Positions 35,674 through 45,249 of a stretch of DNA of 64,000 nucleotides are shown piece after piece. The DNA is from Burkholderia cenocepacia. GTDB lineage: Bacteria; Pseudomonadota; Gammaproteobacteria; Burkholderiales; Burkholderiaceae. Position numbers and translations under genes: made by a program. The notes under the pieces are model-generated. The model ran no database searches. It was given only the letters and a program-made list of their open reading frames with translations, and was not told where the DNA came from. The first letter of the stretch is position 1, and each line of letters begins with the position of its first letter. The stretch lies in the NCBI RefSeq assembly GCF_900446215.1, contig NZ_UAQZ01000015.1, positions 62,001-126,000 on the forward strand, read 5' to 3'.

Positions 35674-36396
35674 ATGAGCACTACCCTGACCACGGCGATG
35701 ATCTTCGCCGCCGGACGCGGCGAACGGATGCGCCCGCTGACCGACACCCGCCCGAAGCCGCTGCTCGAAGCCGGCGGCAAGCCGCTGATCGTGTGGCAGA
35801 TCGAGGCGCTCGCGCGGGCGGGCATCGAGACCATCGTGATCAACCACGCATGGCTCGGCGAGCAGCTCGAGGCCGCGCTCGGCGACGGTTCGCGCTGGGG
35901 CGTGCGGATCGCCTATTCGGCCGAGGGCGACGCACTGGAAACCGCCGGCGGCATCGCGCAGGCGCTCCCGCTGCTGGAGCGCGACGGGCAGCCGGCCGTG
36001 TTCGCGGCGGTCAGCGGCGACGTGTATTGCGCGTTCGACTACCGGACGCTCGCGCCGCGCGCGGCCCGGATGGCCGCGCTCGACACGCCGGCGATGCACC
36101 TCGTGATGGTGCCGAACCCGCCGTTCCACCCGGCCGGCGACTTCGCGCTCGGCGACGATGGCCGTCTGGCGCTCGACGGCGCCGCGCGCTTCACGTTCGG
36201 CAACATCGGCCTGTACGACACGCGGATGTTCCGCGACCTCGCGCCCGGCACGCGGCGCGCGCTGACGCCGTACTATCGCGCGGCGATCGAAGCCGGCCAC
36301 GCGAGCGGCGAACTGTACGAAGGCATCTGGGAGAACGTCGGCACGCCCGCGCAGCTCGGCGAGCTCGACGCGCGGCTGCGCGCCGCCGCGGGCTGA
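35674..36396 (+). CDS. murU: N-acetylmuramate-1-phosphate uridylyltransferase
   Basis: A 240-residue sugar nucleotidyltransferase. The signature AAGRGERMRPLTDTRPKPLL near the N-terminus binds the nucleotide, and ENVGTPAQLGEL near the end is typical of the group. With AmgK it makes UDP-MurNAc from recycled MurNAc. It is co-transcribed with amgK. The ATG at 35674 or the one at 35698 could be the start. Confidence 0.9.
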   Translation: MSTTLTTAMIFAAGRGERMRPLTDTRPKPLLEAGGKPLIVWQIEALARAGIETIVINHAWLGEQLEAALGDGSRWGVRIAYSAEGDALETAGGIAQALPLLERDGQPAVFAAVSGDVYCAFDYRTLAPRAARMAALDTPAMHLVMVPNPPFHPAGDFALGDDGRLALDGAARFTFGNIGLYDTRMFRDLAPGTRRALTPYYRAAIEAGHASGELYEGIWENVGTPAQLGELDARLRAAAG

Positions 36397-36601
36397 TCGT
36401 CTCGTGGCCTGGCGCCGGTCGTCGGGTATCCGGCGCGGCGCCGATGGCCTGACGGGTCAATGAATGCCCGGCCGAGCCCGAATCACGTGCCCGCGGGCAT
36501 CCGCCCGGTCACCCGACCGGGACGCCGCTACACCGCCCGCTACCGGACGGACGCCCACCATCCATTCCCGCCGCCCGCCGTGTCGCGCGGCGCCTGCGCG
36601 C

Positions 36602-38473
36602 TCACGCGGCCTCGGCCTCTTCCCCGCCAGCCGCCGCGCGCTGCTGCTGCAGCGCCCACATTTGCGCATACAACCCGTCGGCGCGCACGAGTTCGTCGTG
36701 CGTGCCGCGCTCGACGATCCGCCCGTGGTCCATCACGAGGATCTGCTGCGCGTGCACGACCGTCGACAGCCGGTGCGCGATCACGAGCGTCGTGCGATGC
36801 CGCGCGATCTGGTCGAGTTCGTGCTGGATCGCGCGTTCCGAGCGCGAATCGAGCGCCGACGTCGCTTCGTCGAACAGCAGCACCGGCGGGTCCTTCAGCA
36901 GCGTGCGCGCGATCGCGACGCGCTGCTTCTCGCCGCCCGACAGCTTCAGCCCGCGCTCGCCGACCGGCGTGTCATAGCCCTTCGGCAGACTTTCGATGAA
37001 GTCGTGGATGTGCGCGGCGCGCGCGGCCGCGACCACCTCGTCGCGGGTCGCGGTCGGCCGCCCGTACGCGATGTTGTAGTAGATCGAGTCGTTGAACAGC
37101 ACGGTGTCCTGCGGCACGATCCCGATCGATGCGCGCAGCGATTCCTGCGTGACGTCGCGGATGTCCTGGCCGTCGATCCGGATCGCGCCGCCCGCCTGCC
37201 GGTCGAGATCGTAAAAACGGAACAGCAGCCGCGACAGCGTCGATTTCCCCGACCCGCTGTGGCCGACCACCGCGGTCGTCGTGCCGGCCTCGATCGTAAA
37301 CGTCACGTCGTGCAGGATCGGCCGCGACGGCTCGTACGCGAAGTTCACGTGCTCGAAGCGCACCTGCGCGCCGGTCACCGCGAGCGGCGGCGCATCGGGC
37401 CGGTCGGCCACCTCCTTCGGCGCGGACAGCAGCCCGAACATCCGGTCCATGTCGGTCAGGCTCTGCTTCAGCTCGCGATAGACGACGCCGAGGAAATTCA
37501 GCGGAATGTACAGCTGCAGCATGAACGTGTTGATCAGCACGAGATCGCCGAGCGTCAGCTTGCCCGCGAGCACGCCCTGCGTCGCGCGCCACAGGATGAA
37601 CACCAGCCCCGTGCCGATGATCGCCTGCTGGCCGAAGTTCAGCACCGACAGCGAGTTCTGCGAGCGGATCGCGGCCTTCCGGTAGCGCTTCAGGTTCTCG
37701 TCGTAGCGCTGCGCTTCCCACTCCTCATTGCCGAAGTACTTGACCGTCTCGTAGTTGATCAGCGAATCGATCGCCCGCGAGTTCGCGCGCGAATCGAGCT
37801 CGTTCATCGTGCGACGGAAATGCGTGCGCCAGTTGGTGACCTTCACGGTGAACACGATGTACGTGACGAGCGCCGCGAACGTCACGTACGCGTAGTAGGC
37901 CTCGTACTTGACGACGAGGAAGCCGAGCACGAGCCCGACCTCGACGAGCGTCGGCAGGATGCTGTACAGCGAATACGAAATCAGCTGCTGGATGCCGCGC
38001 GTGCCGCGCTCGATGTCGCGCGACATGCCGCCCGTCTGGCGTTCGAGATGAAACCGCAGCGACAGCCCGTGCAGATGCCGGAACACCTGCAGCGCGAGCT
38101 GGCGCACCGCGCTCTCGGTGACCTTCGAGAACAGGATTTCGCGCAGCTCGGTGAACAGCGACGTCGACAGCCGCACGAGCGCATACGCGACGACCAGCAG
38201 CCCGACGCCTCCCGCGAGCACGATGCCGGCCGACTGTTCGGCACGGCCGAGCGCGGTGAGCTGCTGCACGTAGGACAGGTGGTCGACGATGCGCTTCATC
38301 ACGACCGGCACGCCGAGGTTCGCGACCTTCGCCCCGATCAGGCAGCCGAGCGCCAGCGCGACGCGCCATTTGTAGGTGGTCAGGTACGGCAGCAGCGACC
38401 GGATGGTCTGCCAGTCGTTGCGTGGCCCGGTCGAAGCCGGCGCGGGCTCGCCGGAAGCGGGAAATCGGCGCAT
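36602..38473 (-). CDS. Atm1/HMT1-type ABC exporter, fused membrane and ATPase domains
   Basis: A 623-residue half-transporter expected to work as a homodimer. Six membrane helices occupy about residues 30-330, with the Atm1-like loop WRTHFRRTMNELDSRANSRA. The nucleotide-binding domain carries Walker A GHSGSGKST, signature LSGGEKQR and Walker B VLLFDEATSALD. Atm1-family exporters move glutathione-linked sulfur or metal conjugates. Start choice is uncertain: MRRFPASGEP at 38473 lacks a strong ribosome-binding site, and a longer frame begins at 38623. It is divergent from yciA. Confidence 0.87.
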   Translation of the reverse strand: MRRFPASGEPAPASTGPRNDWQTIRSLLPYLTTYKWRVALALGCLIGAKVANLGVPVVMKRIVDHLSYVQQLTALGRAEQSAGIVLAGGVGLLVVAYALVRLSTSLFTELREILFSKVTESAVRQLALQVFRHLHGLSLRFHLERQTGGMSRDIERGTRGIQQLISYSLYSILPTLVEVGLVLGFLVVKYEAYYAYVTFAALVTYIVFTVKVTNWRTHFRRTMNELDSRANSRAIDSLINYETVKYFGNEEWEAQRYDENLKRYRKAAIRSQNSLSVLNFGQQAIIGTGLVFILWRATQGVLAGKLTLGDLVLINTFMLQLYIPLNFLGVVYRELKQSLTDMDRMFGLLSAPKEVADRPDAPPLAVTGAQVRFEHVNFAYEPSRPILHDVTFTIEAGTTTAVVGHSGSGKSTLSRLLFRFYDLDRQAGGAIRIDGQDIRDVTQESLRASIGIVPQDTVLFNDSIYYNIAYGRPTATRDEVVAAARAAHIHDFIESLPKGYDTPVGERGLKLSGGEKQRVAIARTLLKDPPVLLFDEATSALDSRSERAIQHELDQIARHRTTLVIAHRLSTVVHAQQILVMDHGRIVERGTHDELVRADGLYAQMWALQQQRAAAGGEEAEAA

Positions 38474-38648
38474 GGGGGAAGGATTGCGCGGCGGTGCCGG
38501 ATCCGTCTTCCGACGGCCGGCTCGCGCGCTTTCTCGTACAATTTGTGAACGTTGTATTGTCGCAGAAGCCGCTTCGCGCCGCTGCCGGCGCCCTCGCCGG
38601 CCCGCCTGCGCGCGGCGGTCCATTTATTACAGGATGAAAGCCCCCGCC

Positions 38649-39044
38649 ATGACCGATTCGACCCTCGAACTCCCGCAGAAGCAGCCCGCGCTGCGCGTCG
38701 TCCCGCAACCGCACGACGCGAACGTCCACGGCGACGTGTTCGGCGGCTGGATCATGTCGCAGGTCGACATCGCCGGCTCGATCCCCGCGAGCCAGCGCGC
38801 GAACGGCCGCGTCGCGACCGTCGCGGTCAACTCGTTCGTGTTCAAGCAGCCGGTATTCGTCGGCGATCTGCTGAGCTTCTACGCCACCATCATGCGCACC
38901 GGCAACACGTCGATCACGGTCGACGTCGAGGTATACGCGCAGCGCATGCGCCTGATGGGCGAAGTCGTGAAGGTCACCGAAGCGACGCTCACGTACGTCG
39001 CGACCGGCCCGGACCGCAAGCCGCGGCAACTGCCGCCGCTCTGA
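38649..39044 (+). CDS. yciA: Acyl-CoA thioesterase YciA
   Basis: A 131-residue single hotdog-fold acyl-CoA thioesterase. HGDVFGGWIMSQVDIAGSI (about 25-43) closely parallels E. coli YciA, including the catalytic Asp. Family members hydrolyse a broad range of acyl-CoAs and form hexamers. The start MTDSTLELPQ matches the family length. An in-frame ATG at 38634 (MKAPAM) is possible, but an AGGA lies at that point and would better serve the downstream ATG. Confidence 0.9.
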   Translation: MTDSTLELPQKQPALRVVPQPHDANVHGDVFGGWIMSQVDIAGSIPASQRANGRVATVAVNSFVFKQPVFVGDLLSFYATIMRTGNTSITVDVEVYAQRMRLMGEVVKVTEATLTYVATGPDRKPRQLPPL

Positions 39045-39080
39045 CGGGCACGCGCCGCGCCGCCGCGCGGCAGATGGCCG

Positions 39081-39563
39081 TCAGTGCGTGGCCGTCAGCC
39101 CGAACTCCCGCATCGCGGGCAGGAAATCGTGATTCAGCGTCGGCTTGCGCGACAGCTTGACCAGCACGTAGCGCTGGAACGGCGCGAGCCGCTGCCACTG
39201 CGCGAGCGCGGGCGCCGGCAGCCCGGCCAGCGCGCTCTGCTGCACGAGCGACTCCGGCACCGTGTCGACCGCACGCCAGGCCGGCTGCTCGTCCGGCTGG
39301 AACCATGACGGCTCCAGATCGGCGTGCGTGCGCAGCATTTCGAACAGCGCATGATCGAAATTGGGCTCGATCGCGGTGTCGTCGTCGGCCGGAAAGCGCG
39401 CGAGCAGCTTGCGGTCCTCGAGCGGCAGCAGTTGCCACTGGTCGAGCGAAATCCGCAGGCCGAAGCGGTCGAGATTGAAACGCACGATCATCGGGATGTA
39501 CGTGAAGTTTTCCGACGAATCGTGTTCGAAGTTGAAGAGCAACGGAGCGTCGCTGAGTCCCAT
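39081..39563 (-). CDS. Nitrate-reductase-associated protein (Nitr_red_assoc family)
   Basis: A 160-residue soluble protein with the LFNFEHDSSENFTYIPMIVR opening and FNLDRFGLRISLDQW segment of the family found next to nitrate assimilation or molybdoenzyme genes. No catalytic motif is evident. It is divergent from fdhD, a molybdenum-cofactor sulfurtransferase, which fits a role around Mo enzymes such as formate dehydrogenase or nitrate reductase; none of those enzymes is in the window. The start MGLSDAPLL was chosen over a longer frame without a ribosome-binding site. Confidence 0.75.
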   Translation of the reverse strand: MGLSDAPLLFNFEHDSSENFTYIPMIVRFNLDRFGLRISLDQWQLLPLEDRKLLARFPADDDTAIEPNFDHALFEMLRTHADLEPSWFQPDEQPAWRAVDTVPESLVQQSALAGLPAPALAQWQRLAPFQRYVLVKLSRKPTLNHDFLPAMREFGLTATH

Positions 39564-39683
39564 GGTCGTTACCTGACGTGGCGGATGCCGGCGCGGCCGG
39601 CTTGCCTGGGGTATTTTAGAACCTCTGCGCGCGGGCGGCGGCACGATCGTCGCCGACCGTGCTTCGAATCAACGGGAGTGCTC

Positions 39684-40520
39684 GTGAATCCGACCCAATC
39701 AGACGAACTTCGCGACGAACCGCGCGGCGCGATCGAGCTGCCCGTCAGCCGTACGCGCGGCGGCGCGGTCGACACCGCGCACGACTTCGTCGGCCAGGAA
39801 TGGCCGGTCGCACTCGTCTTCAACGGCATCTCGCACGCGGTGATGATGTGTACGCCATGCGACCTCGAAGCGTTCGCGGTCGGCTTCGCGATCTCGGAAG
39901 GGATCGTCGCGCGCGGCAGCGACATCAAGGACATCGAGGTGATCCTGCACGCCGACGCGCCGCTGCCGCATGCGGAAGTCCATCTGGACGTGGTCCAGCA
40001 GGCGTTCGCCGCGCTGAAGGACCGGCGCCGCGCACTCGCGGGGCGCACGGGCTGCGGCGTCTGCGGCATCGAGAGCATCGACCTGCTCGACCTTGCGCCC
40101 GAACGCGTGCCCGATACCGGCTTTCTCGCGCGCCTCGCGCCCGACGCACTGGCGCGCGCCGCGCATGCGCTGCCGGCGCATCAGGCGCTCACGAAACTGA
40201 CCGGCGGCCTGCACGCGGCCGCGTGGTGCGACGCAACAGGCGCGATCCGCGCGGCATTCGAGGATGTCGGCCGCCACAATGCGCTCGACAAGCTGATCGG
40301 CTCGCTCGTGCTGTCGCGCGCCGATACCACCGACGGTTTCGTGTTCCTGTCGAGCCGCGCGAGCTACGAGCTCGTACGCAAGGCCGCGCGGGTCGGCATC
40401 CCGCTGGTCGCGACCATCTCCGCGCCGTCGTCGCTCGCGATCGAGATCGCGAAGGCGGCTGGCCTGCGGCTCGTCAGCTTCTGCCGCGAAACCGGCCACG
40501 TCGACTACGGCACGGTCTGA
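39684..40520 (+). CDS. fdhD: Formate dehydrogenase accessory sulfurtransferase FdhD
   Basis: A 278-residue FdhD, which passes sulfur from IscS to the molybdenum cofactor to activate formate dehydrogenase. The sulfur-carrying CxxC is in RTGCGVCGIESI (about residues 116-127), and the FEDVGRHNALDKLIG cofactor-binding segment is present. Translation starts at GTG (39684), with GGGAG five bases upstream. It is divergent from the nitrate-reductase-associated gene. Confidence 0.95.
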   Translation: MNPTQSDELRDEPRGAIELPVSRTRGGAVDTAHDFVGQEWPVALVFNGISHAVMMCTPCDLEAFAVGFAISEGIVARGSDIKDIEVILHADAPLPHAEVHLDVVQQAFAALKDRRRALAGRTGCGVCGIESIDLLDLAPERVPDTGFLARLAPDALARAAHALPAHQALTKLTGGLHAAAWCDATGAIRAAFEDVGRHNALDKLIGSLVLSRADTTDGFVFLSSRASYELVRKAARVGIPLVATISAPSSLAIEIAKAAGLRLVSFCRETGHVDYGTV

Positions 40521-40571
40521 CCGCAATCAACGGATCGCGCCGGCGCTCTGCCGCCGGCGCGGCCCGCTCCG

Positions 40572-41339
40572 TCAGTCGAACTGACGGAAATCCGGCTTGC
40601 GCTTCTCGAAGAACGCCGTCATCGCCTCGCGCGCTTCCGGCGCGCGCAGCATCGTCGCGAAGTGGCGCGCTTCCTCGGCCATCCGCGCGGGCGTCGCCAC
40701 GCCGCCCGTCTCCTTCAGCAGCGCCTTCGTCACACGCAGCGATGCCGCCGGCAATGCCGCCAGCTTCGCCGCCTGCTTCGCCGCGAACGCGTCGAGTTCG
40801 GCCGCCGGCAGCACGCGGTTGACGATGCCGATCCGGTGCGCTTCCAGCGCGTCGAACGGCTCGCCCAGCAGCAGCTTCTCGGCCGCGACCTGATGGCCGG
40901 CCAGACGCGGCAGCAGCGCGCTGGATGCGGCCTCCGGGCACAGCCCGAGCTGCACGAACGGCAGCGAGAACGTCGCGGTATCGGCCGCGTAGACCAGATC
41001 GCAGTGCAGCAGCATCGTCACGCCGACGCCGACCGCGATGCCCGGCACCGCCGCCACGACCGGCTTGCTCGCGCTGCTGATCCGCGCCAGGAACTGGAAG
41101 ACCGACGCGGTGTCGTCCTTCGGCGGCGACTTCAGGAAATCCTCGAGATCGTTCCCCGCGCTGAAATTGCCGTCGCTGCCGCGCAGCAGGATCACGCGAA
41201 CCGCCTTGTCTTCCTGCGCATCGGCGAGCGCATCGGCCATCGTCTGGTACATCGCCGCCGTCAGCGCATTCTTCTTCGCCGGGCGCGCGATCGTGATCGT
41301 CATCACGCCGTCGGCGCGTTCCACTTGAATGTCGGCCAC
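40572..41339 (-). CDS. Enoyl-CoA hydratase/isomerase family protein
   Basis: A 255-residue crotonase-fold enzyme. The oxyanion-hole segments are SAGNDLEDFL (about 61-70) and AAVPGIAVGVGVTMLLHCD. The acidic residue expected near the second segment is in QLGLCPEAASSALLPRLAG. It is the last gene of the leftward beta-oxidation cluster, and could catalyse trans-2-enoyl-CoA hydration or isomerisation. Substrate chain length is not readable. Confidence 0.9.
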   Translation of the reverse strand: MADIQVERADGVMTITIARPAKKNALTAAMYQTMADALADAQEDKAVRVILLRGSDGNFSAGNDLEDFLKSPPKDDTASVFQFLARISSASKPVVAAVPGIAVGVGVTMLLHCDLVYAADTATFSLPFVQLGLCPEAASSALLPRLAGHQVAAEKLLLGEPFDALEAHRIGIVNRVLPAAELDAFAAKQAAKLAALPAASLRVTKALLKETGGVATPARMAEEARHFATMLRAPEAREAMTAFFEKRKPDFRQFD

Positions 41340-41430
41340 AACCGTCTCCTTTGACTGTCTCTACCGGAATGAAAAAACGGTGCGCGAGCTCGTGGCCCGC
41401 GCACCGTCGTCGCTTGTCGTCGCGTCCCGC

Positions 41431-42630
41431 TTACAGGCGTTCGATGATGCCCGCCGCACCCATGCCGGTGCCGACGCACATCGTGACCATCCCGTACTTC
41501 AGGTTGCGGCGGCGCAGGCCGTGCACGACGGTCGCCGCGCGGATCGCGCCGGTCGCGCCGAGCGGGTGGCCCAGCGCGATCGCGCCGCCCATCGGGTTGA
41601 CCTTCGACGGATCGAGGCCGAGGTCGCGCATCACCGCCAGCGATTGCGCGGCGAACGCTTCGTTCAGCTCGATCCAGTCGAGATCGTCCTGCTTCAGGCC
41701 GGCGGCCTTCAGCGCGGCCGGAATCGCTTCCTTCGGACCGATGCCCATGATTTCCGGCGGCACGCCGCGCACCGCGAAGCTCACGAAGCGCGCGAGCGGC
41801 GTCAGGTTGAATTCCTTGAGCACCTTCTCCGACACGACGAGCAGCGCGCCCGCGCCGTCCGACGTCTGCGAACTGTTGCCGGCCGTGACCGAGCCCTTGT
41901 TCGCGAATACCGTGCGCAGCTTCGCGAGGCCTTCGAGCGACGTATCCGCGCGCGGACCTTCGTCGAGCTTGATCTCGCGCGTCTTCACGTCGATTTCGCC
42001 CGTCGCGAGGTTCGGGAAACGCTCGCTGATCGTGTAGGCGGCGATCTCGTCGTTGAACTCGCCGGCCTGCTGCGCGGCGAGCGCCTTGCGGTGCGACTCG
42101 ACCGAGAACGCGTCCTGGTCTTCGCGGCTCACCTTCCACTGCTCGGCGACGCGCTCGGCGGTCAGGCCCATCCCGTATGCAATGCCGAAATCTTCATTGC
42201 GATCGAAGATGTGCGGCGACATCGACGGCTTGTTGCCCATCATCGGCACCATGCTCATCGATTCGCAGCCGCCCGCGAAGATCGCGTCCGATTCGCCGAC
42301 GCGGATGCGGTCGGCCGCCATCGCCAGCGCGGTGATGCCCGACGCGCAGAAGCGGTTGACCGTCACGCCGCCGACCGTCTGCGGCAGGCCGGCGAGCAGC
42401 GCGCCCATGCGCGCGACGTTCAGGCCCTGCTCGGCTTCCGGAATCGCGCAGCCGATGATCGCGTCCTCGATCACCTTCGTGTCGAGGCCGGGCACCTGCG
42501 CGACCGCCGACTTGATCGCGTGGACCAGCAGCTCGTCCGGCCGCGTGTTCTTGAAGACACCGCGCGGGGCCTTGCCGATCGGCGTGCGGCTGGCGGCGAC
42601 GATGTATGCGTCTTGCAGTTGTTTGCTCAT
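41431..42630 (-). CDS. fadA: Acetyl-CoA acyltransferase (3-ketoacyl-CoA thiolase)
   Basis: A 399-residue thiolase that cleaves 3-ketoacyl-CoA. The nucleophilic Cys lies in NRFCASGITALA (about 86-97), His in ALGHPLGATGA, and the second Cys in TMCVGTGMGAAG near the C-terminus. Length and motifs fit degradative thiolases. It follows the FadB-like gene by 70 bp and is co-directional, so the two form the usual FadA-FadB functional pair. Confidence 0.92.
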   Translation of the reverse strand: MSKQLQDAYIVAASRTPIGKAPRGVFKNTRPDELLVHAIKSAVAQVPGLDTKVIEDAIIGCAIPEAEQGLNVARMGALLAGLPQTVGGVTVNRFCASGITALAMAADRIRVGESDAIFAGGCESMSMVPMMGNKPSMSPHIFDRNEDFGIAYGMGLTAERVAEQWKVSREDQDAFSVESHRKALAAQQAGEFNDEIAAYTISERFPNLATGEIDVKTREIKLDEGPRADTSLEGLAKLRTVFANKGSVTAGNSSQTSDGAGALLVVSEKVLKEFNLTPLARFVSFAVRGVPPEIMGIGPKEAIPAALKAAGLKQDDLDWIELNEAFAAQSLAVMRDLGLDPSKVNPMGGAIALGHPLGATGAIRAATVVHGLRRRNLKYGMVTMCVGTGMGAAGIIERL

Positions 42631-42700
42631 TTCAGACTCCTGTCGACCCGAGCGGGCGCTTCAGCGCCGGCCCGGGCCCCATACAAAGTTATCCGCTCGC

Positions 42701-45136
42701 TCAGTTACGCACCGGCTTGCCGGTCTGCAACATGCCCATGATCCGTTCCTGCGTCTTCTGCGTGCCGAGCAGTTCGACGAATGCGCGACGCTCCAGCGCG
42801 AGCAGCCATTCTTCGTCGACCAGGCTGCCGGCTTCGACGTCGCCGCCACACACGGCTTCGGCGATGCGGCTCGCGATCAGGTAGTCGTGGTCGCTGATGA
42901 AGCGGCCGTCACGCATGTTGACGAGCGATGCCTTGATCGTCGCGATCGCCGAACGGCCTGCAACCGGCACGTCCTTCGCACGCAGCGGTGCGCGGTAGCC
43001 GGTGTCGGCCAGCGCACGCGCTTCCTTCTTCGCGGTGTCGAGCAGTTCGAACACGTTGAAGACGATCGTGTCGGACGGCTTCACGTAGCCCATCGCACGG
43101 GCGTCGTGCGCGGACGCCGACACCTTCGCCATCGCCGCGTTCTCGAACGACTTCGTGACGAACTTCAGGATGTCGGTGGTCGCGTTCGCGGCCGTCGCGG
43201 CGTCCGCCGCGCGCAGCGCCGCTTCCTTCAGGCCGCCGCCCGCCGGCACGAGGCCGACGCCCACTTCGACGAGACCGATGTAGCTCTCGACGTGCACGAC
43301 GCGCTTCGCGCTGTGCAGCATCAGCTCGCACCCGCCGCCGAGCGCGATGCCCGACACGGCCGCGACGACCGGCACGTTCGCGTACTTCACGCGCAGCATG
43401 CCTTCCTGGAACTTCTTCACGAACGGCTCGATGCCCTTCGCGCCGCCCATCATGAACGCGGGCATCGCCTCCTCGAGGTTCGCGCCGGCCGAGAACGGGC
43501 CGCCCGGCGTGCCGAGCTTCAGCGACGTCGGCTGCCAGATCACCACGCCCTTGTAGTCCTTCTCCGCGAGTTCGATCGCCTGCACGAGGCCGTCGATCAC
43601 GCTCGGTCCGATCGTGTTCATCTTCGACTTGAACGACACGATCACGACGTCGTCTTCACCGGCGCGGTCGTCGACCCATGCGCGCACCGCGTCGGTCTCG
43701 AACAGCGTCTTGCCGTACGTCTTCGGATCGGCACCCGCTTCGCCGAGCAGCGGCGCACGGAATACCTGCTTGCCGTAGACCGCGAGGTCCGAGCGCGGCA
43801 CGAAGCGCTTCGCGGCCGGCGCCCACGAGCCTTCGGCCGTGTGCACGCCGCCCTTCTCGGCGACCGGGCCTTCGAGCACCCACGACGGCAGCGGCACGCT
43901 CGCGAGCGCCTTGCCGGCCGCGATGTCTTCCTGCACCCACTCGGCGACCTGCTTCCAGCCGGCGGCCTGCCAGCCTTCGAACGGACCTTCGTTCCAGCCG
44001 AAGCCCCAGCGGATCGCGAGGTCGACGTCGCGCGCGTTGTCGGCGATCGACTCGAGATGCACGCCGATGTAATGGAACACGTCGCGGAAGATCGACCACA
44101 GGAACTGGGCGTGCGGATGATCCGTCTCGCGCAGCAGCTTCAGGCGTTCCGCCGGCGGACGCTTCAGGATGCGGCCGACCGTTTCGTCCGCCTTCGCGCC
44201 CGAATCGACGTAGGTGCCCGTCTTCGCGTCGAGCACCTTGATCGCCTTGCCTTCCTTCTTGTAGAAGCCGCCGCCCGTCTTCTGGCCGAGCGCGCCCTGC
44301 TTCACCAGCTCGGCGAGCACGGCAGGCGTCTGGTAGACCGGGAAGAACGGATCGTCGGCGAGGTTGTCCTGCATCGTCTTGATCACGTGCGCCATCGTGT
44401 CGAGGCCGACCACGTCCGCGGTGCGGAACGTCGCCGACTTCGCGCGGCCGAGGCGGCTGCCCGTCAGGTCGTCGACTTCGTCGAAGCGCAGGCCGAACTT
44501 CGCGGCCTCGGTGATCACCGCGAGGATCGAGAAGATGCCGACGCGGTTCGCGATGAAGTTCGGCGTGTCCTTCGCGCGCACGACGCCCTTGCCGACGACG
44601 CTCGTCAGGAAGGTCTCGAGCTGGTCGAGGATCTCCGGGCGCGTATGCGCGGTCGGAATCAGCTCGACGAGGTGCATGTAGCGCGGCGGGTTGAAGAAGT
44701 GCACGCCGCAGAAGCGCGACTTCAGCTCGTCCGAGAAACCTTCGGACAGCTTCGTGATCGACAGGCCCGACGTGTTGGTCGCGAAGATCGCGTGCGAAGC
44801 GATGTGCGGCGCGACCTTCTTGTACAGGTCGTGCTTCCAGTCCATCCGCTCGGCGATCGCCTCGATCACGACGTCGCATTCGGCCAGCTTCGCGATGTCG
44901 TCTTCGTAGTTCGCCGCTTCGAGGTACTTCGCATCGTCCTTCACGCCGAACGGCGCGGGCGACAGCTTCTTCAGGTTCTCGATCGCCTTCAGCGCGATCG
45001 CGTTTTTCGGGCCTTCCTTGGCCGGCAGGTCGAACAGCAGCACCGGCACGCGCGCGTTGATGAGATGCGCGGCGATCTGCGCGCCCATCACGCCGGCGCC
45101 CAGCACGGCGACCTTGCGAATCAGGAAATTGCTCAC
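42701..45136 (-). CDS. fadB: 3-hydroxyacyl-CoA dehydrogenase/enoyl-CoA hydratase fusion (FadB-like, dehydrogenase domain first)
   Basis: An 811-residue multifunctional beta-oxidation protein. The N-terminal domain is the NAD-dependent 3-hydroxyacyl-CoA dehydrogenase (VAVLGAGVMGAQIAAHL, about 8-24, plus a second dehydrogenase helical domain). The enoyl-CoA hydratase domain is C-terminal (VVAAVSGIALGGGCELMLHS, about 607-626), the reverse of E. coli FadB. This order is common in Burkholderia and Ralstonia. It starts at GTG with GGAG five bases upstream, giving MSNFLIRKVAVLG. Probable operon with the thiolase and acyl-CoA dehydrogenase. Confidence 0.93.
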   Translation of the reverse strand: MSNFLIRKVAVLGAGVMGAQIAAHLINARVPVLLFDLPAKEGPKNAIALKAIENLKKLSPAPFGVKDDAKYLEAANYEDDIAKLAECDVVIEAIAERMDWKHDLYKKVAPHIASHAIFATNTSGLSITKLSEGFSDELKSRFCGVHFFNPPRYMHLVELIPTAHTRPEILDQLETFLTSVVGKGVVRAKDTPNFIANRVGIFSILAVITEAAKFGLRFDEVDDLTGSRLGRAKSATFRTADVVGLDTMAHVIKTMQDNLADDPFFPVYQTPAVLAELVKQGALGQKTGGGFYKKEGKAIKVLDAKTGTYVDSGAKADETVGRILKRPPAERLKLLRETDHPHAQFLWSIFRDVFHYIGVHLESIADNARDVDLAIRWGFGWNEGPFEGWQAAGWKQVAEWVQEDIAAGKALASVPLPSWVLEGPVAEKGGVHTAEGSWAPAAKRFVPRSDLAVYGKQVFRAPLLGEAGADPKTYGKTLFETDAVRAWVDDRAGEDDVVIVSFKSKMNTIGPSVIDGLVQAIELAEKDYKGVVIWQPTSLKLGTPGGPFSAGANLEEAMPAFMMGGAKGIEPFVKKFQEGMLRVKYANVPVVAAVSGIALGGGCELMLHSAKRVVHVESYIGLVEVGVGLVPAGGGLKEAALRAADAATAANATTDILKFVTKSFENAAMAKVSASAHDARAMGYVKPSDTIVFNVFELLDTAKKEARALADTGYRAPLRAKDVPVAGRSAIATIKASLVNMRDGRFISDHDYLIASRIAEAVCGGDVEAGSLVDEEWLLALERRAFVELLGTQKTQERIMGMLQTGKPVRN

Positions 45137-45249
45137 GGGATGTCTCCGGATAGTGTCGTGCAGCGCGAAATGTGAGGGCTGCACGGCGAAGTGAGTACCA
45201 GGAACCGTTGCGTCCGGGCGGCGCGCGGCGCGCACCGCCCTGAATCGCG

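Noticed and set aside
42053..45175. A plus-strand open frame of 1040 codons opposite the FadB-like gene
   Set aside because: It is antisense to well-supported leftward genes, has biased Arg/His/Asp composition and no recognisable motif.
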